DNA of 64,000 bases, taken from Septoria linicola (taxonomy: Eukaryota > Ascomycota > Dothideomycetes > Mycosphaerellales > Mycosphaerellaceae). The DNA lies in the NCBI GenBank assembly GCA_024114885.1, contig CP099420.1:3348001-3412000 (forward strand), in the 5' to 3' direction. Every line of letters begins with the position of its first letter. The stretch's first letter is position 1. Both the position numbers and the translations under genes were made by a program. Below, in pieces: positions 32,301 to 45,877 of this stretch. The notes beneath the pieces are model-generated. The model had not been told where the DNA came from and searched no databases. It saw nothing but the letters and a program-made list of their open reading frames with translations.

Positions 32301-34873
32301 CGGCCCGATGTCAGCCCGGAAAAACAGCAACCTCACCCTTCGTCGCGCCAGTACAGCATCTTTCCGTGGACCTAGAGGAAAGATGAACGATGAAGAGGAG
32401 AACAAAGGCAACGCCAAAACCAAGCAGAGCAAGGAGTTCTCCGAGCAGGGCAAAGTCAAGTGGGACGTCTACAAAGAATATGCCAAGAACTCCAACCTCA
32501 TCGCGGTCACGATTTATATGTTTACCCTGATAGGCGCCAAAACAGCAGAGATCGGTAAGTCCCCGCTCCATCTTGCACGAAATCTCTTGATCGTGGGCGA
32601 AACGCTGGGATCGGACATGCTCGGGCAATGCGATTTGATCGCAGCACTCCGTTCGACAAGTACGATGGGCTAACGCACGTCTGCACAGGGGGTTCGGTAT
32701 GGCTCAAGCAGTGGTCAGAGGCCAACGACAAGTCCGGCGGCAACCCGAACGTCACTTTCTACATCCTGGTCTACTTCGCCTTCGGCATAGGCTCCGCAGT
32801 GCTCGTTGTGCTGCAAACTCTGATTCTCTGGATCTTCTGTTCGATTGAGGTGAGTAGCTGTCCCGGGCTAGCCATCCTTCTGTTCTGGCGACGTGCAGAT
32901 CGATCCCGGCTCCTGCGCGCGTGGATGCTCAGGCGACAGCGGGCCGTCTGCATGAACTTGCATGCTAACGCAGGTGTAATTACAGGCCTCCAGGAAACTG
33001 CACGCATCAATGGCGCACGCGATGTAAGTCTGATCAATGCAGGCCGCGATTTGGTGTGGCCGCTAATACTGTTGCAGATTCAGAAGCCCCATGAGCTTTT
33101 TTGAAACAACGCCAAGTGGTCGCATACTGAATCGCTTTTCTTCAGACATCTACAAAGGTATGCACGCACCACAAATATGACTAATACAGAATCATGCGCT
33201 AACCATGGAAATAGTGGACGAGGTGTTAGGTCAGTCCTTAGTGCTCGCGTAGATGCAGCCGGCCTTAGTCCCGCTAGCATTATGCAATGATCCCGGTCAT
33301 GCTAACGTTGCTCCACAGCCCGCACTTTCAACATGTTGTTTGTCAATGCTGCTCGAGGTATGTGCTCATGTGGATGATAGTGATCCCATCAATATGCAAC
33401 TAACAGTTTGCAGCCATGTTCACGCTCGTGATCATTTGCGCATCGACTCCGGTGTTCATCGTCCTGATCTTACCTCTTGGCGGCCTATATTGGTGGATTC
33501 AGAAGTATTACCTACGCACGTCGCGTGAGCTGAAACGCCTCGACAGTATCAGCCGCAGCCCCATCTATGCACACTTTCAGGAGTCGCTTAGCGGGATCAG
33601 CACCATCCGTGCCTACCGCCAGACTAAGCGCTTTTCGCTGGAGAACGAATGGCGAGTGGATGCCAACCTGCGCGCGTACTTCCCATCCATCAGCGCGAAT
33701 CGATGGCTTGCAGTGCGCTTGGAGTTCATCGGCTCCATCATCATTTTGGCGGCTGCGGGATTCGCGATCATCTCCGTGACATCCGGAAGTGGCTTGTCTG
33801 CAGGCTTGGTCGGTCTGGCGATGAGTTATGCTCTGCAGATCACACAGTCGCTTAACTGGATTGTCAGGCAGACTGTGGAAGTCGAGACAAACATTGTCTC
33901 CGTGGAACGTGTTCTGGAGTATGCTCGCCTACCAAGCGAAGCACCAGAAGTGATTTTCAAGAACCGACCACCTGTGAGCTGGCCATCAAAGGGCGCTGTC
34001 TCTTTCAACAACTACAGCACGCGATATCGAGCAGGACTTGACTTGGTGTTGAAGAATGTGAGCCTCAACGTCAAGTCTCATGAGAAGATTGGTATGTACA
34101 CTTTCCGAGATGTCCGCGGGGATAGCTCCAAGCCCTTCAAGCATAATCCTAACAATTTGCAGGAGTGGTCGGGCGGACTGGAGCTGGCAAGTCTAGTCTC
34201 ACGTTGGCACTGTTCCGCATTATTGAGGCTGCAGAAGGTGACGTTTCTATCGACAACCTTAGCACAAGCGCCATAGGCCTCCACGACCTTCGAAGTCGAC
34301 TCGCTATTATTCCGCAGGACGCTGCCTTGTTCGAGGGCACAGTGAGGGACAATCTTGACCCAGGCCACATTCATGATGACACGGAACTGTGGAGCGTACT
34401 CGACCATGCCCGTCTGCGTGACCACATTGCATCAATGAATGGCCAGCTGGATGCACGTGTCAATGAAGGTGGCTCCAATCTGAGTCAAGGTCAGCGACAG
34501 CTGGTGTCGCTTGCAAGAGCTTTGCTCACACCAAGCAATATCTTGGTTCTCGATGAAGCTACAGCGGCAGTTGATGTCGAGACTGATGCCATGCTTCAGA
34601 CCACGCTGCGATCCAACATGTTCAAGGATCGAACGATCATTACGAGTGAGTCCATCTTCGTTTCGAGCTCAATGAGTCTGCGCTAACCCAACTTTTCTAG
34701 TCGCGCATCGCATCAACACTATTCTCGATAGTGATCGCATTGTGGTACTACAGAACGGCAGTGTCAAGGAGTTCGACACGCCTGCAAAGCTGGTTCAAAG
34801 CAAGGGCCTGTTCTACGAGCTGGTCAAGGAATCAGGATTATTAGGACAGGTAGACATGACTGGCACTCAATAG
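29395..34873 (+). CDS. ABC transporter, subfamily C, Ycf1/Bpt1-like vacuolar conjugate pump, 10 exons
   Basis: Full-size MRP-type pump; relatives move glutathione conjugates and metal-glutathione complexes into the vacuole. Exons 29395-32143, 32297-32554, 32689-32849, 32986-33023, 33078-33157, 33215-33229, 33319-33357, 33414-34091, 34163-34645 and 34701-34873 give 1,557 aa. Order: TMD0 (NIEGWGPLSPYRYDLTPCFLD), TMD1, NBD1 with GRVGAGKSS near residue 672 and LSGGQKARL near 762, the Ycf1-type phrase NAIPVLMEAHFIALLKDGKI, linker, TMD2, NBD2 with GRTGAGKSS, LSQGQRQLVSLARALL and VLDEATAAVD. Walker B of NBD1 is YLLDDVLSAVD. Exon 6 is a 15-nt microexon. All small exons code for the start of TMD2 while exon 1 is 2.7 kb. 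The exact start is uncertain: 29395 is the most plausible ATG, giving about 45 residues before the conserved part. Confidence 0.93.
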
Positions 34874-37106
34874 ATGATCACGATAATATGAAAAGCTCGA
34901 TTGCTACGACACCCACTCTACACGTTGTGCATTCGCGGGCCGTGAGATGTCACTGCCATGTGCAGCCGTTGTTGGCGTTTGTGGCGCTCACGTGCATAAC
35001 TGCCGTGCGCCTTCAGGTCAGGTTGTGATCACAACATGACCACATTGCATTCCATTTGCTGAGCTACGATCGAACCGCTTGAGCGCGAGCATGGCGAGTG
35101 CGGCCCGGTCTGTCTCCCTTGCTCACATCTTGATGCGCGGAAGTGGTCCCCCGAAACACACCCTTGCTGAGCAATATCGATCAAGAGTCCGACCGAATCT
35201 AGGCAGATCTTCGTGGGCGGCCATCTCGTCCGGCGAAGCTCGCCGATGCCCTACTTTCTACTTCGTTCGGCGATCTCAATGGTTGTTTTGCTTCAGCTTG
35301 ATGTGCAGGCATTCTTTGATCGCGTACGGCCCGATCAGATCCAAGGCCAGCCCAAACTGCTTTCGGTAATCACATATCCCTGCTGTAGAGTCGTCCTAAA
35401 CATCAAGCTGGATCTCTAGCAGCGATCTTTCACTCTATTTGCATGTTGTAGAGCAAAAAGTCGAAGAAACACATAGCAGCAAGAGTGCACAAAGGGACAT
35501 GCCGCGCTCAGCGCGCCTTTTCGAAAAACATTGTGTGGCTTCTGCAATGCAGACATCCATATTACCAGAACCAAGAATCTGCCGACAAGCGGGCCGCACA
35601 GCTTGCCGCTGGACAACCCGGGTCGTCTAGCCAGCCTCACCTCGCACGACAGAGATGCAAGGCTCAGTAACACGATGCAGTAGCAGGGGTCCATACTGTG
35701 GTTCTAGCTGCTCGTACTGTGTACGTCTAGTTACATAGATCGGTTGCGCGGCCATCGCATTCATATCTCAGCGCCAAATCTCCGTCATAACCGAACCAAG
35801 CCTGGTATGGGGGTTGCTGTTACTACGACAGACTATAGAGATGCACTACGCTGCTGAGGCTACACAACATCGTTCGGTTGATCGCGCTGCACTATCGGAG
35901 ACTGTCTTCCACGGCCTTTCCCGTGCAGATGTGCATGGATTGCTAGTACTGGAAATCTCGTCTAGATGCGTCAACATTCCGAACCGCACCTCCCCAGATC
36001 GATGGCGATCGCTCACTGGCCATTCTGATGCGCATTACGACTTTGCGTCTCTTGAATCGGGAGTAGTGTGCCGCCTCACTGGCGCTACGGACCATTCTTT
36101 TGTGCCTGGATCTAGGGTGCACGCAATGCGGCTGCTGCGCTGGCAGCTGAATCGCTGACCAGCTCGAGAGTCCCCGAGACCAGGTCCCGCTCGCCTGCTC
36201 GATTTCCCTACTGACTAACGCTTTTGCCGCTGTGAGTGGCGCCGTGAAGGTCTCGGCGTGGGAGGACTTTTGGTTTATAGTGGTCACGAATCTGATCTGG
36301 TGAGGATGCTAGTCAACTGAGTGGGCATAGATTGGATCTAGGTACGACAACCTCGACAGGGCCCTGATGGCATCGGCTGGCTGGCGGATGTACCTGAGCG
36401 TGGTATCAAACTGGAGATCTGGTGCACCGACCCTCGACCCTCTTCTTGTATCCAGTCCTTTCTGATCGTAGAATCTCTTACAGTGTTCCACCTTACTGTG
36501 CACAGGGATTCGGCACCGGATCCACACGCCTGACATCTGTCAAAAACTGATGCACGTCCATGCGAGAGGCAACCTGATCCAGTGCTGTCCTTCTTATTGA
36601 GCCCATATCCCACACCGCTTCGTTGTTGTGAATGCAACCTGTGCTTCAGCTCGAACACCTCTGATTCAGACCCTTTCTGTCATACACATACCGATCCAAG
36701 CATTTCACGTCAAGTTGAAGTCGACCCAACCAGTCCTTACGATACCCTCACACACCACACCGACTTCTAGATACCGACTGGACGCCCAAAGCTCAGACAC
36801 CAACACGCACATTCCCCGAGGTAACGGTACAGCAGCTTCGTTCATGCACCAAAGTAACCCTATCCTGATGTTTGGCATGAACAGGAACCAACGGCCCGAA
36901 GCAAGGAATCGCGTCTTCACGAGAGCATTCTCACGACCTGGAAGCAATTAGAGTAGGAACATCGATGATAGATGCATATCATAGATGGCTAACATGTCTG
37001 TACTCAGCTCAGTCGCACGTTTAGGCCCGCTTCTCGCTCGAGCACGCTTGCGGACCAGGATCTGATCACATATCCTTCGTTCCAGCACTAGCCGTAACTC
37101 GTGCAA
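34874..37106. other. 2.2-kb gene-free stretch
   Basis: The largest unexplained gap. Open frames at 35079-35369, 35416-35694 (minus), 35814-36158 and 36628-36951 are short, have no domain, and I found no splice pattern that joins them. No repeats, tRNA or transposon remnants seen. The last few hundred bases are probably the promoter of the DUF2841 gene. Confidence 0.5.
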
Positions 37107-39239
37107 TGGTGGTCGTACACAACTTCTCCAAACGCCAGAAAGGAACCAAGACGATGGAAACCCGCGCGGTTGCTCGCTTGGAGCAGGTACGCTGTGACCT
37201 TGACAATCGCGCGAACTTGTACTGACTAGCACAGTCTACCGAGAACGTCAAGAGTGTTCCCGATGATCGTCAAGCCTTTGCTTGGGTGGACCTCGATGAA
37301 CGAGGCAATGTTCGCATTCACGCTTCAGAGCGAGTCAAAGGATATTTGGACGAAATGATGCTCAGCAACCAGTTCCAGCAAGCGTACGAGCAATCTAGGA
37401 ATGTATCCGCTTCCAGCTCAAGACGAGGCACCCAAGTCATAGATGAAGACGATCTACAGCCAGACGACTCGATGGACTACACGACTGTCACGCCAATCAA
37501 GCCTCTACCCAAAGTTCGTGGTCGACGCGTCTTCCAGCAAGCAAAGCAGAGAGGTCGACCCATGATGCCACGTCCTGTGCCAATGAGTGTGTGCCGGACT
37601 CCATCGCCTCCCGAAACACCAATTGAGTCAGTCGTCGCCTCGCCAGCAGAGATCCAGCTCCAGCCACGAAAGCAGATGAAGTCCTTCCGCATCGACGATA
37701 GCGAGGCTGTAGTCGATTTCCTAGTGAGCAGACTAAAGCGGATGCAGCAGTTGGCCGACAAGAAGATTGCCAAGGCATGGATCAAGGGAATCTGCCCAAA
37801 GAAGCAAGCCAAGTTCCCATATCAGAACAACAAACAAGAGAAGGAGACCGGTATCAAGCCAGAGGTTCCGGCTTGGTGGCCCGACGTTGACACTGTGTGC
37901 CGCTTCATTGAACCAGACCACATCAGACGGGAAGGTGAGTCGTGCTTATCTCCTCTCAGCGACTATTGCTGACATCTGTTCAAGAACGCATGCGGCTTTG
38001 CCTACACTTGCTTCGCCTTCGTCCAACCCCAGCTCAACTTGAGCAGTGGAACCGCTTCGATACAGCGCCAAGCAAGACTCACCAGCTGCGTGGCTGGACC
38101 GCGTGGCTTAAGGAGTTAGCGGGACCTGAGATCTTCGAGGATCTGCCTCGAGAACCTTGCCACCGCACAAAGTACCGACGCAACCTGATGGCGCAGATGT
38201 ACGAGGTGGCAGAGATGGAAGAAGAGTACCTGGAAGGTGGAATAGGTATGTCCGATTGCGATCGCGACTAGCCCTGTCATCGGCACTAACAAAGTCTGTA
38301 GATGGAAGCGAAAAATTCATGTACGAGGAAGAAGACGAGGAGCGCAGGAATTACCTTGCGAAGCGATCTAGACGTCCATCAACGGCATCGACACCAGATT
38401 ATGAAGAACCAATCACCCGCTCAGCGTCTTCAAGCTGTAGCAGAGGACCTGCAAAACGCGCCCGGCGGGATTCAGTGCCAACCAATGCAGAGAAGATGGA
38501 GCGTCGTGGCTCAGACCGCAAGCCAGATCTTGAAATGATCGACGCTCAGTCTGCTGGACCTATTGTCTTGGATCAGGATATTCCAGGTGGCTTTGAACCG
38601 CTTCCACAACACAATATGCCACAGCGTAAGGTCGAGTCGGGCCCTTTGTCGGGTTTCGTCTCGCAGCCTCCACATTCCAATGCAGGAAAGCTCCAGCATC
38701 ACACGCATGGCCTGCCTCAACATGGCAACTGGCGTGGCTTTGATCACCTCTCCGAATGGCAGGAGCCCAATATGCCTTCTCAGATTCAGACAGCTCCGAA
38801 CACATTCCCCGGAAGGCAGGACTTCGAGTTCCCACAATACCAGCAAGTCCAGCAGCCATTCCTAAACCACATAGGTCATGTCTCGCAACCAGAATTCCAC
38901 ACGGTCCCAAATACGCCAGTGTTCTCCTCAGCTGGAATGGTGTCTATGCCAATGGACGCATATCCCATGCAACCAGGGCCTATGTCTCAGCTGCCTGCAG
39001 ATCAGCACTACGCGATGACTATGGCGCCGGCGCAGTACTTCATGCCAGCTCATACAGATCACGCTGTGGCCGACTTTCACCCTCCCACGAACATGGCCAC
39101 TCATCACTACCAGCAGCAGCAACCGGACGTTTTAGCCGAGCGGCACATGGCTCCCATGCAATCTGTGCAGAATCAAGGCATGCCGATGAATCAACCACTC
39201 CAGTGGCATCACCATCATCACCAGCAACGCCACCACTAG
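37107..39239 (+). CDS. DUF2841-family fungal protein, 4 exons
   Basis: Exons 37107-37187, 37235-37934, 37985-38245 and 38302-39239 give 659 aa. The conserved core is AKAWIKGICPKKQAKFPYQ, EVPAWWPDVDTVCRFIEP, ERMRLCLHLLRLRP, WNRFDTAPSKTHQLRGWTAW and FEDLPREP..KYRRNLMAQMYEVAEME, a fungal domain of unknown function. The N-terminus begins MVVVHNFSKRQKGTKTMETR. After an acidic and Arg-rich joint (EEEDEERRNYLAKRSRRPS) the C-terminal 300 residues are low-complexity, rich in Pro, Gln, Met and His, ending in a His-rich tail (QWHHHHHQQRHH). Basic and Gln-rich regions suggest a nuclear protein, which is inference. Exon 1 end may be off by a base. Confidence 0.85.
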
Positions 39240-39866
39240 AGCTTCCGACAGATCCTCGACCAGCAGTCCCGACTCCAGTCTGGTATCTTTATTCTTGACA
39301 GCGTTACAGCGAGCGAAAGCGTCCTTTTGGTCAGCCCTGCCAGTTCTTGGGCAGCGTATTGATATTCCATCATGCACATTGTACAGTATCATCCCCACTT
39401 TCGGCTCGTATCGCGTTGGATTTGCTTTGCGTTAGACATGAGAAACGAGCGACGAAGACATGATAGCCAATGACGATACTTGGTATTTGCCGCAGCCTGC
39501 ATGGCCGGCACTAGTGTGGTAGATAATCTTTGCTCATCTTCAGGTAGCTTCGGATATATGGTGCATTGGGGTAGACAAAAATGGCAGGAGTGTTTATACA
39601 GCACGATCTTGTTCACTTGATTTCGGTCTGTGCAAAAAGTGAGGTCGCAAGATAGTTCTAGCGCAAGAGAGTTTGAGCACGTGCCAATTATTCGAACGGC
39701 TACGGCCGAACCGTGGGCTTGTCTCCAACGCGTGGTCGCGAAGTTCGCATCTTTGTCTACCATCATCGCCATGGCTGGCCCATTTCCGTTCGCTTAATCC
39801 GGACAGTCGATTCTTGGATCAAAGACCACATGACTGACGATCCAAATTACTCCCAACTCGGCAGCC
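39240..39866. other. Intergenic, DUF2841 3' flank and SAC3 promoter
   Basis: 627 bp between two plus-strand genes. Open frames on the minus strand (39389-39772) have no recognisable content. Confidence 0.55.
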
Positions 39867-42800
39867 ATGTCGACAGGGAGAGCTCGAGGGCGCGGTCGCG
39901 GCGGTGTTCTGGCGGCGCCGAGGACGACAATGAATGGAGCTCCAACTGGACCGGCTCGAGGTCGCGGCGGCAGAGTGAATAGTGGTATGCGACCAGCGTC
40001 GAATGCGACTCGGGGCGGATTCGGGACGAATGGAAGAGCGAGTCCGTTCACAGCCAACAAGATAGCTCGGGGGAATGCTTCGAAGCAGGCTTCACGGACG
40101 GGCTCTGCTTCGGGCGGCGCATCCGCTACAGCTGGCAGTGCGGAAATGCGATATCAAGCAGTAAGTCTCCCGGTCCCACAAGACGACTGACGGCCCACAG
40201 AAAGTGACTCCAAACAGCTCAAAACGGCCCGCGATCAAGAGCGCAAAGATGCGATCCGACAGGGCTTGATGTCCGACCCGAATAAGCCCATGAAACTCAG
40301 CGAAGCGATCACGCCCGTGGGAATATGCCAATCCATGTGCGCCGAGTTCGAAAGACTGCAGCGGGTGGTGCAAAGAGATGTGTGGGACGAAGAAAAGGTG
40401 GGTGGAGATGGCAGAGCTCTAGCTTGAGACATAACCCTGATACCGGCTCATAGATCCCCGATTTCAGTCCAGATGCATCTCCCGAGGAATCTGTAGATGA
40501 GAGTCGCATGGTGAAAAAGTTCAGACGCTCAGCAGCAGGAGACGAGGCGCAACTGCCGTCAGATCTACGGCCTCCGGCGGTCTTGAAGAAGACATGCGAC
40601 TATCTGTTCCACGACATTCTCAGCGAGGCGAAACTTCCAAAGGTCCACCATTTCGTTTGGGATCGAACGCGAGCTATCCGAAATGACTTTTCGATACAGC
40701 AATTATCGAAGGCAGACGATCTGAGCATTGCCATAGAGTGCTTTGAGAGGATCGCACGATTTCACATTCTTTCATTACATCAATTGGCTCTCGAGGAGAA
40801 GCCCTATTCGGCCTACGACCCGAAGCAGGAACGCGAACAGCTGGACAAGACTCTGCTATCCCTCATGCAGTACTATGAGGACTGTCGCGGACGAATCCCA
40901 CTACCTAACGAAGCCGAGTTCCGGGCTTACTGCGTGCTTTTCCAGCTTCAGGATGCCACTCCTGATCTTGAAGATCGAGTTCAGAGCTGGCCACGGAACA
41001 TCGGCAGGGACCAGCGAGTACAACAAGCGTTGAAAGTCTATGCCGCAGCCTGCAATACTTGGGATGCCCAAGGACCATTCACGGGTGCTGATCGTACACC
41101 GCACGTGATTGCTAGACACGACTGGGAAAGCTTTTGGCAACTAGTGAAGTCTCCGAAAGTGTCTTACCTGATGGCTTGTGTGGCGGAAATCTACTTCAAC
41201 GTGGTTCGAAAAATGGTGCTGAGCGGCATAATTCGAATCACGCGAGTCAAAGGTACTGGCAACACAGAATGGACACTTTCGAGCATGGCTAAGCTCTTCT
41301 ATTTCGACGACGATCAGCAACTGGAAGACTTTTGTGCTCGCTTCGGACTCGAATTCCAGGATCTTGACAGTGGAGAAGATCGGTATTTGGATATCAGCCG
41401 GGTCACAAACAGGACACTTCCACAGGAGGACGCTGGCGGCCCAGCACAACTGAAATCGTACTTGGTGGAAAGCAAACGAGAGCGTCGAGCACTGTCCGCT
41501 GTTATTGACGGTCTCAGTGTTCGGCAGGCAAGAGAGCAGGGAATGATTGCGGAGGAGGAAGATGAAGATTGTGAGGAAGATATGAATGACGCCGAGGTTG
41601 AGAATGGTGTCGAGAACGAAGAAGACGAGGAGGATACATTGTTTGTGCCTGAAGCGAAGAAGGAAGAAGTCTCTGCTGTGCCCAAGTTATCATTTGGCCA
41701 GCCGACGAGCACGAGTCCCTTCGGTCAACCGTCGTCTACTGCACCGTCTGTGTTTGGCCAGCCATCTTCAACTCCATCGATCTTTGGTCAGCCGTCATCT
41801 GCTCCATCTGCATTTGGACAGCCGTCGTCCACTGCGTCGCCGTTCAGCAAGCCCTCAAATGGGTTCGGACAGCCCTCGCAGAGCGCGAATCCGTTCGCGT
41901 CAGTATCTGCAAAGCCGGCGGAAAGCAACTTGTTCAAGACGACGCCTGCAGCTCCATCGCCTTTGCCGGCGACAGCCCCTACGAGTACTGTTGGTCTGGA
42001 AATTACTAGTCCACCAACCACTTCTGGTGAGAAGGAGACGTCAAAATCAGTCTTTGGAATAGGCAACACCTTTGGTCAGACACCCGCGAGCAGTGCTCCC
42101 AGCCTGTTCGCGCCAAAGCCGGCGGTGACCCCGACCGACAGCGCTGCGCCCAGTCTGTTCGCATCAAAGCCAGCAGCAACACCTACTGAGAGCGTGAGCG
42201 CTGCACCAAGCCTCTTTGCGCCAAAACAAGCGCCGAACGCGATCTCTGCAGAGTCCAGTGGCACTACCACGCCATCTGCTCCGGCTCCTGCTTTGACGAA
42301 CCCATTTGCGAGCGGCTCATCGACTTTCACATTCCCTCCGCTCACGTCGACGGAGCAAAAGCCGCTTTCGCCGCCATTGGAGCAGAAGACGACGTCTCAG
42401 CTTGGTCAACCTTTTGGAGCTGCAGCGAGCGCGCCAAGCCAGCCCGTGCAATCTGAAACGAAGCTCAATCCACCACCTCAGTCTCCGACTCAACCTCATC
42501 CGCCGACATCGAACTCGCCCTCGCAAGCACCGCCAACTTCACCTCAAGCGGGGTCATCTTCGCCGCCACGTCGACCATCGGCTTTTGACACCAAACCAAA
42601 GCGGCCGTCACCGCTCTCAATTTCTTTCACTGCAAGTGAAGAAACACCTGCCGATAGCGCTCCAACACAGACTTCGAGCGAAGGACTGAAGCCACCGCAA
42701 CGCGAGTTGTTCCCGCAGCGACAACTTCAGCCGTCAACAGTCGCGCCTTCCCGCCCCGTGTCCACGGCAGCTGAATTTGATGCGATCATCACGCGACTCG

Positions 42801-45298
42801 CGAAGGAGCTGGTCGAAGATCCCACAACCGGCTATCTTCAGCAATACATCGACTTCTGCGTGCGCAGTCTGGTCACCGAGGTGCAAGAGAAGGTTTACTT
42901 CGAGCGCATCACCAAAGAAGCCGACGACTTCAGACAGTTCTCCTTGGAGGACAAATACGGAAAGAGGTGGCGAGAAATTTCGCGCACCCGACGGCTCCGA
43001 AGACAGCAGAAGATTCGCAGAGAACGACAACAGCGCAGACTCCGGGCGTCGCAGGACCAAGATATGGGGAACAGCGTCAGCGTTATCGACACATCGTCGC
43101 GGCACTCGAGCCGAGCTGCATCAACCACTGCGCGTGAAAAGCCAAACAAGCAGGCTGCTGTTGACGCAATGTTCCGGTCCACGAATGGAGGCAGTCGCTT
43201 TGGCGCCGATAAACAGGCAAGAGCTGGCAGTAAACGATCTGCAGAGTCCATTGATAGTGGCTCAGTTACATCTCTGCGCGAGATTGGACACAAGCGGGCC
43301 AAAAGCACAAGTCATACTAATGGCAGTGAATCGACAAGAGTTCAGACGACGACTGGCGGTCCTGATCCTGATGTCCTGAAGCGCTCCTCGTTCCTGGGAT
43401 TTTCACTTGCTGGCGATGGCGCGCACGACACGAGCACCAGCACGACGAAATCAACATACTTCCGCATGAAAGCAATGGGTCTGAAGCCCACTGCGACAGC
43501 TAGCACTGGCGCTGAACGTGGCGTCAAGCGATCTCGGTCTGAGTCGCTCGATGCTGCATCCGCTAAGCTGAATACCTCTTCGCTTGCGCGGCTTGACAAC
43601 AACGACCAAGACCGTGCTCTTATGCCACCGCCATCAGCCAGGTCTGTTCGCTCAAAACCCGATGACGATGACGAGGCACTGTTTGCACGACTGCGAGCAG
43701 CCAGAGAGGCGCTCAAGGAAGGTGAAGGCTTCATGAGGTCCGAGATTGCGAGGAAGGACGGACTTCACCGCAGCAGAAGTGCTTCGCAGTCTGACGGCGA
43801 ATCACCGTCCTTGGAACGAGCTCGTGCAGAGGCTAGACTGAGGTCATCACACAATTCTGACTTTGGAGTGTCAGTCAGTAATCGTGAGGTTCCTGCCTAT
43901 CGTCTCCGCGAGAGTCGATTCGTGCCACGTGAGCAATACTCTAAAGCGATTGAGCGCGCCAACGAGATTCGTGCCTCAAGATCTGTTCCGGGCAGTCGAC
44001 CAGCGTCACGCACAGAGGAGCGCGAGACTGACACGCCATCGACCCAGGCAGTACCGAACCCAGCCCAGACACCAGGCAAGAGCCACTCGCACGACTTTGA
44101 ATCCTCTCTCGGCCAGAGTCAAGCCAACAGCAGCTCAGCGGGCACTTTATCGCAACCTGCGCGGGTTCCTGCTGATACGGGTCCAACCTCCACATTCGGC
44201 GCTTCGACAGGTTTTGGATTTAGCTCTCATGCTGCTACTGTACGGCCAAATGACTGGGGAACAGTCAAGGCTCCGAATCCCTTCTCGCAGTCGTCGTCAT
44301 TTGCTTCGGCAGTCAACACGGGCTCGAACCCTTTCCTACAGACTCGGTCTCAGGACCAGGTCAATGGTCCCTTCCAAGGCACAACTTCTAGTCATGACGT
44401 GCAGACAACACAACTGTCTGGCTTCTCTGGCTTTAGTCAGCCCAGTCACAATCAGTCATCCCTGGAACAGCGTGACACCACATTGGCTCAGCAGCAAACA
44501 TGGGGCTTCACTACCGCCCCAGAAGAGCTTGAGCAGACCCAGGACCATACCATTCAGCCAGATCATATCCCAGATGCGCTGTCCGCGAGCTTCGGCCAAC
44601 ACGCATCCGCGAACTCCTACATGCCGTCACAAGCCGCTTCAGCAGCCATATCGTTGCTGTCCGACAACGAAGACGAGGCACCAGCTTCAAACAGCCAACC
44701 TGAGGAGAATGAAGCATATGGCCAGGCAGACTTTTTCAATCAGGTCAATGCAGCTGCACAGGTCGATGACATGCTTGACGCTGAGGACGATGGCGGCCAA
44801 GACGATGTCAGCATTGACAATGCTGTGGGCCACCAGACCGGGTATGCTGGTAAATTTGCTGCACTCGCCGAATATGACGATGAGGAGGATGAGGAGGACC
44901 AGTCAGCATTTGACGAAGACGATGTGCGGGAGCAGCATCCTACAAGCTACCTGAATGCCACGCCCCTCGCGGAAGAGGAGCTAGACGACGATGACGAGGA
45001 AGACGTGGAAGACGGCGAATCCGACCTTCCCAATGGCCGCTACATGGGCGAGTACCCAGACGAAGAAGAAGGCTACGCCGATGGCGACGTCGAAGACGAG
45101 GGAGACTTCGACGAAGATGGCGAAGACTATGACGAGGAGGAAGAAGACGAGAGCGATGCTGAGCCTGGCATGTACGCAAATGCCTACCAGAACCAGTACG
45201 GTCGACAAGCGTACGCCGCTCCACCGAAGCCGCAGGTCAATGAGGCTCTGCAGAAGGTTGGAAATGACGAGAATGAGCCTATTGAGCTCAGCGACTAG
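39867..45298 (+). CDS. SAC3: Sac3/GANP-family mRNA export scaffold (TREX-2), with FG repeats
   Basis: Scaffold of TREX-2, linking transcription to mRNA export at the nuclear pore. Exons 39867-40160, 40218-40397 and 40454-45298 give 1,772 aa. Residues 1-40 are RGG-rich (GRARGRGRGG, ARGRGG). The Sac3/GANP domain covers about 110-440 (MSDPNKPMKLSEAITPVGIC, MCAEFERLQRVVQRDVWDEE, DLRPPAVLKKTCDYLFHDIL, DFSIQQLSKADDLSIAIECFERIARFH). An acidic patch precedes FG-type repeats from about residue 570 (FGQPTS, FGQPSS repeated seven or so times, later GFG, NPFAS, SLFAPKP). A basic helix region (KIRRERQQRRLRASQ) and a very acidic C-terminus follow. FG repeats inside Sac3 are known in yeast and bind export receptors. 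The length exceeds yeast Sac3 (about 1,300 aa). Confidence 0.95.
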
Positions 45299-45877
45299 GA
45301 TAGATGAGTAGTCGCTTGTACAGTAATTGTGGTGTACATGGCGGAGGCTTGATATGATAGAGGCGACAAAGCCATTAGCGCGCATAGCAGGAAGTGGAAT
45401 CCAGCGCAGGTAGAATGAAATCGTGATGAGCTACCACTGAAGAGACTGAATCAGCTCCAATTTCTCTTCTCAATCACGTTGGAATGTGTGTTTTGTAGCG
45501 TGGGATCTCCTCTTCTTGTTCATGACTCGCGCTTAGGGTTTACTAAATTAAGTCATGGTACTGATGGTGGCGAGGTCAAGAACATCTGCTGCAGTATGTG
45601 AGTAGCAGGGTCGATCACAAGTAGTCTCTTCCTATTGCTTGACCATTACGGAGCGTCCAGCTAGCTCTACGCTGACAGAGAGTCCATGTCGTAGAATTAG
45701 CAAAATTGTGGAAATGGTCGAGCTTTGAAAATGTCTATCTCAACATCTTTGTATCGCACCCACACTCATGTCTGGGGTACAAGGTTTGAAATATGAAGCT
45801 GAGTCTTCGATTATGCGGATCGCTCTATGGACTATTTGATAGCGAGCGTTGCCTACGGGTAGGACAAACAATAGAGC
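45299..45877. other. Convergent intergenic region, SAC3 / archaemetzincin
   Basis: 579 bp, no open frame of interest, no repeat seen. Confidence 0.6.

Noticed and set aside
43863..44954. 363-codon plus-strand open frame
   Set aside because: Out-of-frame shadow of SAC3.
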